Shown here in pieces: positions 41,909-49,822 of a stretch of 64,000 nucleotides of DNA; positions within the stretch are counted from its first letter, which is position 1, and the number at the start of each line of letters is the position of its first letter. Both the position numbers and the translations under genes were made by a program. Origin of the DNA: Streptomyces chryseus (GTDB lineage Bacteria > Actinomycetota > Actinomycetes > Streptomycetales > Streptomycetaceae); assembly GCF_014650755.1 (NCBI RefSeq), contig NZ_BMVO01000009.1, forward strand, positions 62,001-126,000, given 5' to 3'. A model generated the notes under the pieces. That model did not search any database and was not told the DNA's origin. It was given only the letters and a program-made list of their open reading frames with translations.

Positions 41909-42778
41909 ATGGGCGGCGGCCGTACGGACTACACGGCGGACGGCGCGGACGGCCCCGGCTGGGACCCCGGCCTGGAGGACGACTCGACGGCCGTGCTCAA
42001 GGCGGTGAGCCGCCAGCTCAAGCTGTGGCGCGAGGCGGCGGGGCTGCGGCAGGCGGAGTTCGGCGCGGTCATCGGATACAGCGAGGACCTGGTCTCGGCG
42101 GTGGAACGCGGCCGGCGCATCCCGCAGCCGGAGTACCTGGACCGCGCGGACGAGGCCCTGGGCGCGGGCGGCAGGATCTCCGCGATGAAGAAGGACGTGG
42201 AGGAGGCCAGGTACCCGAAGAAGGTCCGTGACCTGGCCAAGCTGGAGGCGGAAGCGGTCGAGCTGGGCGCGTACGTGAACACCGTGGTGCACGGGTTGTT
42301 GCAGACAGAGGATTACGCGCGAGCACTTTTCGGCCAGCGGCACCCTGCCTATGCGGAGGACGAACTCGAGCGGCTTGTGGCGGCTCGTATGGCCCGGCAG
42401 TCGCTCTTTGAGCGGCGGCCCGCGCCACTATTGACCGTCGTCCAGGAAGAAACGACTCTCCGAAGGCCGATCGGCGGCAGAATGGTGCTGCGCCAGCAGC
42501 TGGAACATCTGTTGGCCATAGGGGAGTTGAGGACGGTCAAGATTCAGGTGATGCCGACATCCTCCGAGGAGCATGCTGGCCTGGCGGGCTCGCTTCAGCT
42601 CTGGAAGCTGAGGGGCGGCGCCACGCTGGGGCACGACGAGATCCAGCTCACCAGCCGGGTGATCGCCGATCCGAAGGAGCTCCAGGTCCTCGAAATGCGC
42701 TACTGCATGATCCGGGCCCAGGCCCTCACGCCCCGCGAGTCGCTGGGCTACATCGAGAAAGTGCGGGACGAGACATGA
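41909..42778 (+). CDS. Xre-family regulator with DUF5753 domain
   Basis: A 289-residue transcription factor. The helix-turn-helix spans about residues 35-85 (LKLWREAAGLRQAEFGAVIGYSEDLVSAVERGRR, split over four helices), followed by the DUF5753 domain typical of Streptomyces regulators, with VNTVVHGLLQTEDYARAL. ATG 41909 is used; a GTG at 41885 in frame would add eight basic residues. It overlaps the downstream DUF397 gene by four bases. Such pairs resemble WhiJ-type and AbaA-type developmental regulators; the partner ATPase often found next to them is absent here. Confidence 0.85.
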   Translation: MGGGRTDYTADGADGPGWDPGLEDDSTAVLKAVSRQLKLWREAAGLRQAEFGAVIGYSEDLVSAVERGRRIPQPEYLDRADEALGAGGRISAMKKDVEEARYPKKVRDLAKLEAEAVELGAYVNTVVHGLLQTEDYARALFGQRHPAYAEDELERLVAARMARQSLFERRPAPLLTVVQEETTLRRPIGGRMVLRQQLEHLLAIGELRTVKIQVMPTSSEEHAGLAGSLQLWKLRGGATLGHDEIQLTSRVIADPKELQVLEMRYCMIRAQALTPRESLGYIEKVRDET

Positions 42779-42978
42779 CTCTCAAGCCCTCCGGAAGCGC
42801 CTCCGCGCTGGAGTGGACCAAGAGCAGTTACAGCACGAACGACGGCCCCAACTGTGTCGAGGTCGCCACCGGCTGCGGCACCGTCCACGTCCGCGACTCC
42901 AAGAGTGTGCACGGCCCGCAGCTCGGCTTCGCTCCCGGCTCATGGGCCGACTTCCTGGCGTACGCCTCCACGCGCTGA
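42775..42978 (+). CDS. DUF397 protein
   Basis: A 67-residue protein of the DUF397 family, with the WTKSSYSTNDGPNCVEVA and VHVRDSKSVHGPQLGFAPGSWADFL blocks that define it. Its ATG overlaps the Xre gene stop (ATGA), so the two are co-translated. DUF397 proteins act with their Xre partner, in some cases as an antagonist, in control of differentiation or antibiotic production; the details for this pair are unknown. Confidence 0.88.
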   Translation: MTLKPSGSASALEWTKSSYSTNDGPNCVEVATGCGTVHVRDSKSVHGPQLGFAPGSWADFLAYASTR

Positions 42979-43036
42979 CGACCGAGCCCCCGCCCGCAGC
43001 ACGCGGGACAGGGGCTCGGACTGCTTCAGGAGCCCG

Positions 43037-43924
43037 TCACTCCTCGGCGAACAGCTCCTCCGCCGAGGTGGCGGTGATGGCCCGGTCGAACCAGACGCCG
43101 AGCGTGTCGAGGTCGGTGCAGGCGGTGATGCGGTCGCGGGCTACTTCGGGGACCAGGATCCCGCGCTTGGTCAGCAGCAGGATGATGTCCTCGGCCCGGC
43201 CCTCGGCCCGGCCCTCGGCCCGGCCCTCGCCACGCAGGCGCTGCGCGGTCTCCGAGCGGAAGAAGGAGAGGTCGACGGCCATCAGGTCCCTCCAGATCTG
43301 AGCTGCCGGGGCAGTGCCCAGGCCTTGTTCGGTGAGTTCGATGAAGATGCTCGCGGTGTCTTCGTCCACGGTTTTCAAGGCGGCGGCCAGCGCTCTCAGT
43401 ATGGCACCGGCATCGGGGTCCTTCCCGTGCGTGATAGCGGAGAACGCGGCGAGGGGAATGTCGCCGGCGGCCGTGACGGGATCCTTGACCGCCGGCACGT
43501 TGTGCGGGCCGAGGACCAGGGGGCGCAGGGTCAGAGCGGGCCACTGCGGCGGGCCGATGTCGACCGGTGCCGAGGCCCACGCCGCAGTGTTCTTGTCCTG
43601 GCATACGACGAGGAGTACCGCCGGGACGCCGTACTTGGCGTTGAGGTGAGCCAGGTAGTAAGCCCAGCTGGCAGGCTTGGCGAGGTCCTTCTTGCCCTGC
43701 GCCTCGACGGCCAGCAGGAAGCTGCTGTCCGCTTCGGCGGTGTCGAAGCGCAGGAGCGTGTCCACACGGCGTTCCAGTGGACTGTTCTCGGTGAGGTCGG
43801 TGGGGAGCAGGGAAACGGCGACGGGGTCGTCGAAAGGAAGCCCGAGCGTCCGGAAGGTGCGGGTGAAAACGCCCGGAGCCTCCTGGAAGATCCGGTGCAT
43901 CGCCTCGTGTGAAGAACTGACCAT
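43037..43924 (-). CDS. Rpn/PD-(D/E)XK nuclease-fold hypothetical protein
   Basis: A 295-residue cytosolic protein of a family repeated many times in Streptomyces genomes. Residues 55-78 have the nuclease-like pattern: Asp55 in RVDTLLRFD, then FLLAVEAQGKKD with Glu74, Gln76 and Lys78. A VPAVLLVVCQDK strand-loop follows. Near the C-terminus a GRAE unit is repeated (about residues 236-246), encoded by three 12-base tandem repeats at 43190-43225. The biological role is unknown; relatives include transposase-like Rpn proteins. The ATG start at 43924 faces the rpsJ promoter region. Confidence 0.72.
   Translation of the reverse strand: MVSSSHEAMHRIFQEAPGVFTRTFRTLGLPFDDPVAVSLLPTDLTENSPLERRVDTLLRFDTAEADSSFLLAVEAQGKKDLAKPASWAYYLAHLNAKYGVPAVLLVVCQDKNTAAWASAPVDIGPPQWPALTLRPLVLGPHNVPAVKDPVTAAGDIPLAAFSAITHGKDPDAGAILRALAAALKTVDEDTASIFIELTEQGLGTAPAAQIWRDLMAVDLSFFRSETAQRLRGEGRAEGRAEGRAEDIILLLTKRGILVPEVARDRITACTDLDTLGVWFDRAITATSAEELFAEE
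43190..43225. repeat. Three 12-bp tandem repeats inside the Rpn-like gene
   Basis: Three exact copies of CTCGGCCCGGCC in frame, coding for GRAE repeats on the minus strand. Copy number is likely to vary by slippage. Confidence 0.9.
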
Positions 43925-44024
43925 GGCATATGACGCTATGGACGCACCGGCCCTCGTTCGGCCGAATAGGGGGTGTTCACCCGCACGGGTGGGACGGTGC
44001 GGCGCGCCCGGGCTGCGGTTCGGT

Positions 44025-44052
44025 TTGACCTACGTCACGTACGGGGTAATCT
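44025..44052 (+). promoter_or_regulatory. Putative S10 operon (rpsJ) promoter
   Basis: TTGACC at 44025-44030 and TAATCT at 44047-44052 with a 16-base spacer. The spacer contains the palindrome TACGT-C-ACGTA (44031-44041). It would give a leader of nearly 400 bases. Confidence 0.6.
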
Positions 44053-44058
44053 CTTGCG

Positions 44059-44440
44059 CCCGATTGGCGCGGGCTGTGCCCCGTATGGCAGACTGTCGGG
44101 GTTGCTCGGTTGAGTGCCGATGCTGCGCGCCTCCCGTCGGGAGGACCGGAAGCGAGTCCCACAGTACTCGTCGCCCTAACTGCCCCTCCGGGCAGCGCTG
44201 GGGCGGACGTACGGGAATCTTTCGGGAAGCGTCAGCGGGGCTGAGACCAGGCGCCCGGTGGGTGTTTCTCCCCCGGACCAGCGGTCGCGGACCGCATCCC
44301 CTGCTTCAGGGAAAACCTTCGGGATTTCGTACTGGCGAGGATGCGACACGCCCGACCGCGTGGGTCGGAGGAGAGCGGTGCTGACAAAGACAGCCCCCGG
44401 GTCCCAGAGCGTTTCGAGAGAACAGGACTACTAGGTAGCC
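44059..44440 (+). promoter_or_regulatory. Long structured leader of the S10 operon
   Basis: No gene is seen. GC-rich hairpins are frequent, for example CCTCCCGTCGGGAGG near 44130 and CTGCCCCTCCGGGCAG near 44180. The 28-base element shared with rpsL lies at 44344-44371. The length resembles leaders used for L4-type feedback in other bacteria, but no specific match was recognised. Confidence 0.5.
44344..44371 (+). promoter_or_regulatory. Conserved leader element shared with rpsL (copy 2)
   Basis: Twenty-seven of 28 bases match 32492-32519. The core CCCGACCGCGTGGGTCGG forms a 7-bp hairpin with loop GCGT, 69 bases before the rpsJ start. Confidence 0.65.
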
Positions 44441-44749
44441 ATGGCGGGACAGAAGATCCGCATCCGGCTCAAGGCCTACGACCACGAGGTCATCGACTCT
44501 TCGGCGAAGAAGATCGTCGAGACGGTGACTCGCACTGGTGCGTCGGTCGCGGGCCCGGTGCCGCTGCCCACAGAGAAGAACGTGTACTGCGTCATCAAGT
44601 CGCCGCACAAGTACAAGGATTCTCGCGAGCACTTCGAGATGCGCACGCACAAGCGCCTCATCGACATCCTCGACCCCACCCCCAAGACCGTTGACTCGCT
44701 GATGCGCCTGGACCTTCCGGCCGGCGTTGACATCGAGATCAAGCTCTGA
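44441..44749 (+). CDS. rpsJ: 30S ribosomal protein S10
   Basis: 102-residue protein of the 30S head that doubles as NusE in antitermination, binding NusB and NusG. The conserved IRIRLKAYDHEVIDSS start and MRTHKRLIDILDPTPKTVDSL loop are intact. First gene of an 11-gene run with short gaps. rplC follows after 11 bases. Confidence 0.97.
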   Translation: MAGQKIRIRLKAYDHEVIDSSAKKIVETVTRTGASVAGPVPLPTEKNVYCVIKSPHKYKDSREHFEMRTHKRLIDILDPTPKTVDSLMRLDLPAGVDIEIKL

Positions 44750-44760
44750 GGGGCGCGGAG

Positions 44761-45405
44761 ATGGCTAAGCAGATTAAGGGAATCCTGGGCGAGAAGCTCG
44801 GCATGACCCAGGTCTGGGACGAGAACAACCGGGTTGTCCCGGTGACCGTCGTCAAGGCCGGGCCGAATGTCGTGACCCAGGTCCGCACGAACGACACCGA
44901 CGGCTACGAGTCGGTCCAGATCGCCTTCGGCGAGATCGACCCTCGCAAGGTGAACAAGCCCCTCAAGGGCCACTTCGCCAAGGCCGACGTGACCCCGCGC
45001 CGCCACCTGGTGGAGCTCCGTACCTCCGACGCCAGCGAGTACACGCTCGGCCAGGAGATCACTGCCGAGGTGTTCGAGTCCGGCGTCAAGGTCGACGTCA
45101 CGGGCAAGAGCAAGGGCAAGGGCTTCGCCGGTGTCATGAAGCGTCACAACTTCGCCGGTGGCAAGGCTTCCCACGGTGCCCACCGCGTGCACCGCAAGCC
45201 CGGTTCCATCGGTGGCTGTGCCACCCCCGGCCGTGTCTTCAAGGGCATGCGCATGGCGGGTCGTATGGGCAACGAGCGGGTCACCACCCAGAACCTGACC
45301 GTCCACGCCGTTGACGCCGAGAAGGGCCTGCTGCTCATCAAGGGCGCCGTCCCCGGCCCCAACGGTGGCCTCGTCCTGGTCCGCACCGCGGCCAAGGGGG
45401 TTTGA
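44761..45405 (+). CDS. rplC: 50S ribosomal protein L3
   Basis: 214-residue early assembly protein whose loop reaches the peptidyl transferase centre. GILGEKLGMTQVWDENN and the ASHGAHRVHRKPGSIGG loop are conserved; no change typical of tiamulin or linezolid resistance is apparent by eye. ATG has GGGCGCGGAG upstream. Confidence 0.97.
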   Translation: MAKQIKGILGEKLGMTQVWDENNRVVPVTVVKAGPNVVTQVRTNDTDGYESVQIAFGEIDPRKVNKPLKGHFAKADVTPRRHLVELRTSDASEYTLGQEITAEVFESGVKVDVTGKSKGKGFAGVMKRHNFAGGKASHGAHRVHRKPGSIGGCATPGRVFKGMRMAGRMGNERVTTQNLTVHAVDAEKGLLLIKGAVPGPNGGLVLVRTAAKGV

Positions 45406-45412
45406 GGAACCG

Positions 45413-46066
45413 ATGAGCACCATTGACATCCTTACGCCGGCAGGCGACAAGGCCGGGACCGTCGACCTCCCCGCGGAGATCTTCGACGCCAAGGTCAGCA
45501 TTCCGCTGATCCACCAGGTCGTTGTCGCACAGCTGGCCGCTGCCCGTCAGGGCACGCACAAGACCAAGCGTCGCGGCGAAGTCCGTGGTGGCGGCAGGAA
45601 GCCCTACCGCCAGAAGGGCACCGGCCGCGCCCGTCAGGGTTCGACCCGCGCCCCGCAGTTCGCCGGCGGTGGCGTCGTCCACGGCCCGCAGCCGCGTGAC
45701 TACTCGCAGCGCACGCCCAAGAAGATGAAGGCCGCCGCTCTGCGTGGCGCCCTCACCGACCGGGCTCGCAACGCTCGCATCCACGTCGTCTCCGGCGTGG
45801 TCGAGGGTGCGGTTTCCACGAAGGCCGCGAAGTCCCTGCTGGGCAAGGTCAGCGAGCGCAAGCACGTGCTCCTGGTCGCCGAGCGTTCGGACGAGGCCGC
45901 GTGGCTGTCCGCCCGCAACCTGCCCCAGGTGCACCTCCTGGAGCCGGGCCAGCTGAACACGTACGACGTGCTCGTCTCTGACGACGTGGTCTTCACCAAG
46001 GCCGCTTTCGAGTCTTTCGTGTCTGGCCCCACCAAGGCCGATGAGACCGAAGGGAGCGACGTCTGA
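45413..46066 (+). CDS. rplD: 50S ribosomal protein L4
   Basis: 217-residue protein lining the exit tunnel, and the S10 operon repressor in E. coli. The tunnel loop with GGGRKPYRQKGTGRARQGS is intact, including the Lys/Gly positions changed in macrolide-resistant strains. ATG 45413 is seven bases after the rplC stop. Its stop overlaps the rplW start. Confidence 0.97.
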   Translation: MSTIDILTPAGDKAGTVDLPAEIFDAKVSIPLIHQVVVAQLAAARQGTHKTKRRGEVRGGGRKPYRQKGTGRARQGSTRAPQFAGGGVVHGPQPRDYSQRTPKKMKAAALRGALTDRARNARIHVVSGVVEGAVSTKAAKSLLGKVSERKHVLLVAERSDEAAWLSARNLPQVHLLEPGQLNTYDVLVSDDVVFTKAAFESFVSGPTKADETEGSDV

Positions 46067-46389
46067 TGGCTGAGGCGACCGTAACCAGCAAGACCTTCAC
46101 GGACCCGCGCGACGTACTCGTCAAGCCGGTTGTTTCCGAGAAGAGCTACGCGCTGCTCGACGAGAACAAGTACACGTTCATCGTCGCGCCCGGCTCCAAC
46201 AAGACCCAGATCAAGCAGGCCGTCCAGGCGGTCTTCGGGGTCAAGGTCACCGGGGTCAACACGATCAACCGGCAGGGTAAGCGCAAGCGCACCAAGACCG
46301 GCTTCGGCAAGCGCTCCGACACGAAGCGCGCCATCGTGACCCTCGCCGAGGGCGACCGTATCGACATCTTCGGCGGCCCGACCTCCTGA
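46066..46389 (+). CDS. rplW: 50S ribosomal protein L23
   Basis: 107-residue protein at the tunnel exit that docks trigger factor and SRP. The DVLVKPVVSEKSYALLDENKY start and VNTINRQGKRKRTK loop are present. Start overlaps the rplD stop by one base. Confidence 0.96.
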   Translation: MAEATVTSKTFTDPRDVLVKPVVSEKSYALLDENKYTFIVAPGSNKTQIKQAVQAVFGVKVTGVNTINRQGKRKRTKTGFGKRSDTKRAIVTLAEGDRIDIFGGPTS

Positions 46390-46428
46390 CGGAGGTCGAG
46401 TCGTCCGGAATCGGACGAGGACTGAGAA

Positions 46429-47265
46429 ATGGGAATCCGCAAGTACAAGCCGACGACGCCGGGCCGCCGTGGCTCCTCCGTCGCCGACTTTGTCGAGATC
46501 ACGCGGTCCACGCCGGAGAAGTCGCTGGTCCGCCCCCTGCACAGCAAGGGCGGCCGTAACAACGCCGGTCGGATCACCGTTCGCCACCAGGGTGGCGGAC
46601 ACAAGCGCGCCTACCGCGTGATCGACTTCCGTCGTCACGACAAGGACGGCGTGCCGGCGAAGGTCGCTCACATCGAGTACGACCCGAACCGCACCGCGCG
46701 CATCGCGCTGCTGCACTACGCAGACGGCGAGAAGCGCTACATCATCGCACCGCGTGGGCTCACGCAGGGTGACCGGATTGAGAACGGCCCTGGCGCCGAC
46801 ATCAAGCCCGGCAACAACCTGGCGCTGCGCAACATCCCGGTCGGTACGACCATCCACGCCATCGAGCTGCGGCCCGGCGGCGGCGCGAAGTTCGCCCGTT
46901 CCGCGGGTGCCTCCGTGCAGCTGCTGGCGAAGGAGGGCACGATGGCCCACCTTCGTATGCCGTCCGGTGAGATCCGGCTGGTCGACGCCCGCTGCCGCGC
47001 CACCATCGGCGAGGTCGGCAACGCCGAGCAGTCGAACATCAACTGGGGCAAGGCCGGCCGCATGCGCTGGAAGGGCGTCCGCCCGACCGTTCGTGGTGTC
47101 GCGATGAACCCCGTTGACCACCCGCACGGTGGTGGTGAGGGCAAGACTTCCGGTGGTCGTCACCCGGTCAGCCCGTGGGGTCAGAAGGAAGGTCGTACTC
47201 GCTCGCCGAAGAAGGCATCGAGCAAGTACATCGTCCGCCGCCGCAAGTCGAACAAGAAGCGCTAG
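46429..47265 (+). CDS. rplB: 50S ribosomal protein L2
   Basis: 278-residue core protein needed for subunit joining and peptidyl transfer. The GNALPLRNIPVGT-equivalent segment reads NLALRNIPVGTTIHAIELRPG, and the invariant histidine region MNPVDHPHGGGEGKTSGG is intact. 39 bases after rplW. Confidence 0.97.
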   Translation: MGIRKYKPTTPGRRGSSVADFVEITRSTPEKSLVRPLHSKGGRNNAGRITVRHQGGGHKRAYRVIDFRRHDKDGVPAKVAHIEYDPNRTARIALLHYADGEKRYIIAPRGLTQGDRIENGPGADIKPGNNLALRNIPVGTTIHAIELRPGGGAKFARSAGASVQLLAKEGTMAHLRMPSGEIRLVDARCRATIGEVGNAEQSNINWGKAGRMRWKGVRPTVRGVAMNPVDHPHGGGEGKTSGGRHPVSPWGQKEGRTRSPKKASSKYIVRRRKSNKKR

Positions 47266-47277
47266 GAGCGGGTTTAG

Positions 47278-47559
47278 ATGCCGCGCAGTCTCAAGAAGGG
47301 GCCCTTCGTCGACGGACACCTCGTAAAGAAGGTGGACGTCCAGAACGAAGCTGGCACCAAGAACGTCATCAAGACCTGGTCCCGGCGCTCGATGATCATT
47401 CCCAGCATGCTGGGTCACACCATCGCGGTGCACAACGGCAAGATTCACGTCCCGGTGTTCGTCACCGAGTCGATGGTCGGCCACAAGCTCGGCGAGTTTG
47501 CGCCGACCCGCACCTTCCGCGGCCACGTCAAGGACGACCGCAAGTCGAAGCGCCGCTAA
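47278..47559 (+). CDS. rpsS: 30S ribosomal protein S19
   Basis: 93-residue protein of the 30S head near the A site. MPRSLKKGPFVDGHLVKK and the SRRSMIIPSMLGHTIAVHNGK segments are standard. 12 bases after rplB. Confidence 0.97.
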   Translation: MPRSLKKGPFVDGHLVKKVDVQNEAGTKNVIKTWSRRSMIIPSMLGHTIAVHNGKIHVPVFVTESMVGHKLGEFAPTRTFRGHVKDDRKSKRR

Positions 47560-47600
47560 GGCGGGGTGCGATGACTATGAACGACACCGAAGGGACAACC

Positions 47601-47948
47601 ATGGAAGCCAGGGCCCAGGCGCGGTACATCCGCGTCACGCCCATGAAGGCCCGCCGCGTGGTGGACCTTATCCGTGGCATGGATGCCACGGAGGCTCAGG
47701 CGGTCCTGCGTTTCGCCGCGCAGGCCGCGAGCGTGCCGGTAGGCAAGGTGCTTGACAGCGCCATTGCCAACGCTGCGCACAACTACGACCACACGGACGC
47801 CTCCTCGCTGGTCATCAGCGAGGCGTACGTCGACGAGGGCCCGACCCTGAAGCGGTTCCGTCCGCGTGCTCAGGGCCGTGCCTACCGGATCCGCAAGCGG
47901 ACCAGCCACATCACCGTGGTCGTCAGCAGCAAGGAAGGTTCCCGGTAA
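47601..47948 (+). CDS. rplV: 50S ribosomal protein L22
   Basis: 115-residue protein whose hairpin lines the exit tunnel opposite L4. It starts MEARAQARYIRVTPMKARR, and the loop GPTLKRFRPRAQGRAYRIRK is intact. ATG 47601 is preferred over ATG 47571 because the protein then matches the usual length. Stop overlaps the rpsC ATG. Confidence 0.95.
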   Translation: MEARAQARYIRVTPMKARRVVDLIRGMDATEAQAVLRFAAQAASVPVGKVLDSAIANAAHNYDHTDASSLVISEAYVDEGPTLKRFRPRAQGRAYRIRKRTSHITVVVSSKEGSR

Positions 47949-48793
47949 TGGGCCAGAAGGTAAACCCGCACGGGTTCCGGCTCGGCATCACCACGGACTT
48001 CAAGTCCCGTTGGTACGCCGACAAGCTGTACAAGGACTACGTCAAGGAAGACGTCGCCATCCGTCGGATGATGACGTCCGGCATGGAGCGCGCCGGCATC
48101 TCGAAGGTGGAGATCGAGCGCACCCGTGACCGCGTGCGTGTGGACATCCACACCGCTCGTCCGGGCATCGTCATCGGCCGCCGTGGCGCCGAGGCCGACC
48201 GCATCCGCGGCGACCTCGAGAAGCTCACGGGCAAGCAGGTCCAGCTGAACATCCTCGAGGTCAAGAACCCCGAGATGGACGCTCAGCTGGTCGCTCAGGC
48301 CGTTGCCGAGCAGCTCTCCTCCCGCGTCTCCTTCCGTCGCGCCATGCGCAAGAGCATGCAGGGCACGATGAAGGCCGGCGCCAAGGGCATCAAGATCCAG
48401 TGTGGTGGCCGTCTCGGCGGCGCCGAGATGTCCCGGTCCGAGTTCTACCGCGAGGGCCGTGTGCCGCTGCACACGCTGCGCGCGAACGTGGACTACGGCT
48501 TCTTCGAGGCCAAGACGACCTTCGGCCGTATCGGCGTGAAGGTCTGGATCTACAAGGGCGACGTCAAGAACATCGCCGAGGTCCGTGCCGAGAACGCCGC
48601 GGCCCGTGCGGGTAACCGCCCGGCCCGTGGTGGCGGCGCGGCCGACCGTCCGGCCGGTGGCCGTGGCGGTCGTGGTGGCGAGCGTGGCGGCCGCGGCCGC
48701 AAGCCGCAGCAGGGCGCACCGGCAGCAGAGGCCCCCAAGGCCGACGCTCCCGCCGCCGCTGCTCCGGCTGAGAGCACCGGAACGGAGGCCTGA
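47948..48793 (+). CDS. rpsC: 30S ribosomal protein S3
   Basis: 281-residue protein at the mRNA entry tunnel with KH domain (GIVIGRRGAEADRIRGDL) and the conserved LGTAEIARTE-like region read here as LGGAEMSRSEFYREGRVPL. The last 65 residues or so form a disordered tail: first Arg/Gly repeats (GGRGGRGGERGGRGRK), then Ala/Pro/Glu. The tail is longer than in E. coli S3 (233 residues). Confidence 0.96.
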   Translation: MGQKVNPHGFRLGITTDFKSRWYADKLYKDYVKEDVAIRRMMTSGMERAGISKVEIERTRDRVRVDIHTARPGIVIGRRGAEADRIRGDLEKLTGKQVQLNILEVKNPEMDAQLVAQAVAEQLSSRVSFRRAMRKSMQGTMKAGAKGIKIQCGGRLGGAEMSRSEFYREGRVPLHTLRANVDYGFFEAKTTFGRIGVKVWIYKGDVKNIAEVRAENAAARAGNRPARGGGAADRPAGGRGGRGGERGGRGRKPQQGAPAAEAPKADAPAAAAPAESTGTEA

Positions 48794-48798
48794 CCGAA

Positions 48799-49218
48799 AT
48801 GCTGATCCCTCGTAGGGTCAAGCACCGCAAGCAGCACCACCCCAAGCGCCGCGGTATGGCGAAGGGTGGCACTGAGGTCGCATTCGGCGAGTACGGCATC
48901 CAGGCGCTGACCCCGGCCTACGTGACGAACCGCCAGATCGAGGCTGCTCGTATCGCGATGACCCGCCACATCAAGCGTGGCGGCAAGGTCTGGATCAACA
49001 TCTACCCGGACCGTCCGCTGACGAAGAAGCCCGCCGAGACCCGCATGGGTTCCGGTAAGGGTTCTCCCGAGTGGTGGATCGCGAACGTGCACCCGGGCCG
49101 GGTCATGTTCGAGCTGTCCTACCCGAACGAGAAGATTGCTCGTGAGGCGCTCACCCGCGCTGCTCACAAGCTTCCGATGAAGTGCCGGATTGTTCGGCGC
49201 GAGGCAGGTGAGTCGTGA
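48799..49218 (+). CDS. rplP: 50S ribosomal protein L16
   Basis: 139-residue protein next to the A-site tRNA elbow. MLIPRRVKHRKQHHPKRRG and the RPLTKKPAETRMGSGKGSPE motifs are standard. Five bases after rpsC, and overlapping the rpmC start. Confidence 0.97.
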   Translation: MLIPRRVKHRKQHHPKRRGMAKGGTEVAFGEYGIQALTPAYVTNRQIEAARIAMTRHIKRGGKVWINIYPDRPLTKKPAETRMGSGKGSPEWWIANVHPGRVMFELSYPNEKIAREALTRAAHKLPMKCRIVRREAGES

Positions 49219-49442
49219 TGGTGGCCGGTACGAAGGCGACTGAGCTGCGCGAGCTGAACGACGAGGACCTCGTCGCCAAGCTCCGTGAGGCCAAGGAAGA
49301 ACTGTTCAACCTCCGCTTCCAGGCGGCGACCGGACAGCTCGAGAACCACGGCCGGCTCAAGTCCGTCCGTAAGGACATCGCCCGGATCTACACCCTGATG
49401 CGTGAGCGCGAGCTGGGCATCGAGACGGTGGAGAGCGCCTGA
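49218..49442 (+). CDS. rpmC: 50S ribosomal protein L29
   Basis: 74-residue helical-hairpin protein at the tunnel exit near L23. The KEELFNLRFQAATGQLENHGRLK core is intact. ATG 49218 (sharing a base with the rplP stop) is preferred over the adjoining GTG 49215. Confidence 0.94.
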   Translation: MVAGTKATELRELNDEDLVAKLREAKEELFNLRFQAATGQLENHGRLKSVRKDIARIYTLMRERELGIETVESA

Positions 49443-49726
49443 TGAGCGAGAAGAATGTGACTGAGACGACTGAGCAGCGCGGTTTCCGCAAGACCCGTGA
49501 GGGTCTCGTCGTCAGCGACAAGATGGACAAGACCGTCGTCGTCGCTGTCGAGGACCGCGTCAAGCACGCCCTGTACGGCAAGGTCATCCGCCGTACGAAC
49601 AAGCTCAAGGCTCACGACGAGTCCAACGCCGCAGGCGTCGGCGACCGCGTTGTCATCATGGAGACGCGTCCGCTGTCGGCGAGCAAGCGCTGGCGCATCG
49701 TCGAGATCCTCGAGAAGGCCAAGTAA
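49442..49726 (+). CDS. rpsQ: 30S ribosomal protein S17
   Basis: 94-residue OB-fold protein of the 30S body. GLVVSDKMDKTVVVAVEDRVKH and the IMETRPLSASKRWRIVEILE ending are typical. Last gene of the S10-like run; a 96-base gap with hairpins separates it from rplN. Confidence 0.96.
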   Translation: MSEKNVTETTEQRGFRKTREGLVVSDKMDKTVVVAVEDRVKHALYGKVIRRTNKLKAHDESNAAGVGDRVVIMETRPLSASKRWRIVEILEKAK

Positions 49727-49729
49727 ATC

Positions 49730-49751
49730 CTTAGAAGGGTTTCCTTCTAAG
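49730..49751 (+). promoter_or_regulatory. AT-rich perfect hairpin between rpsQ and rplN
   Basis: CTTAGAAGG pairs with CCTTCTAAG (nine pairs, loop GTTT), four bases after the rpsQ stop. Its AT content stands out against the surroundings. A second GC-rich hairpin, GGCAGGGGCG/CGTCCCTGCC, follows at about 49768-49793. May mark partial termination or processing between the S10 and spc parts. Confidence 0.5.
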
Positions 49752-49822
49752 TAGTTCCGCCAGGCTCGGCAGGGGCGCCCAGGCGTCCCTGCCGGGAACC
49801 GGCAGACGATCAGGAGATAGAC

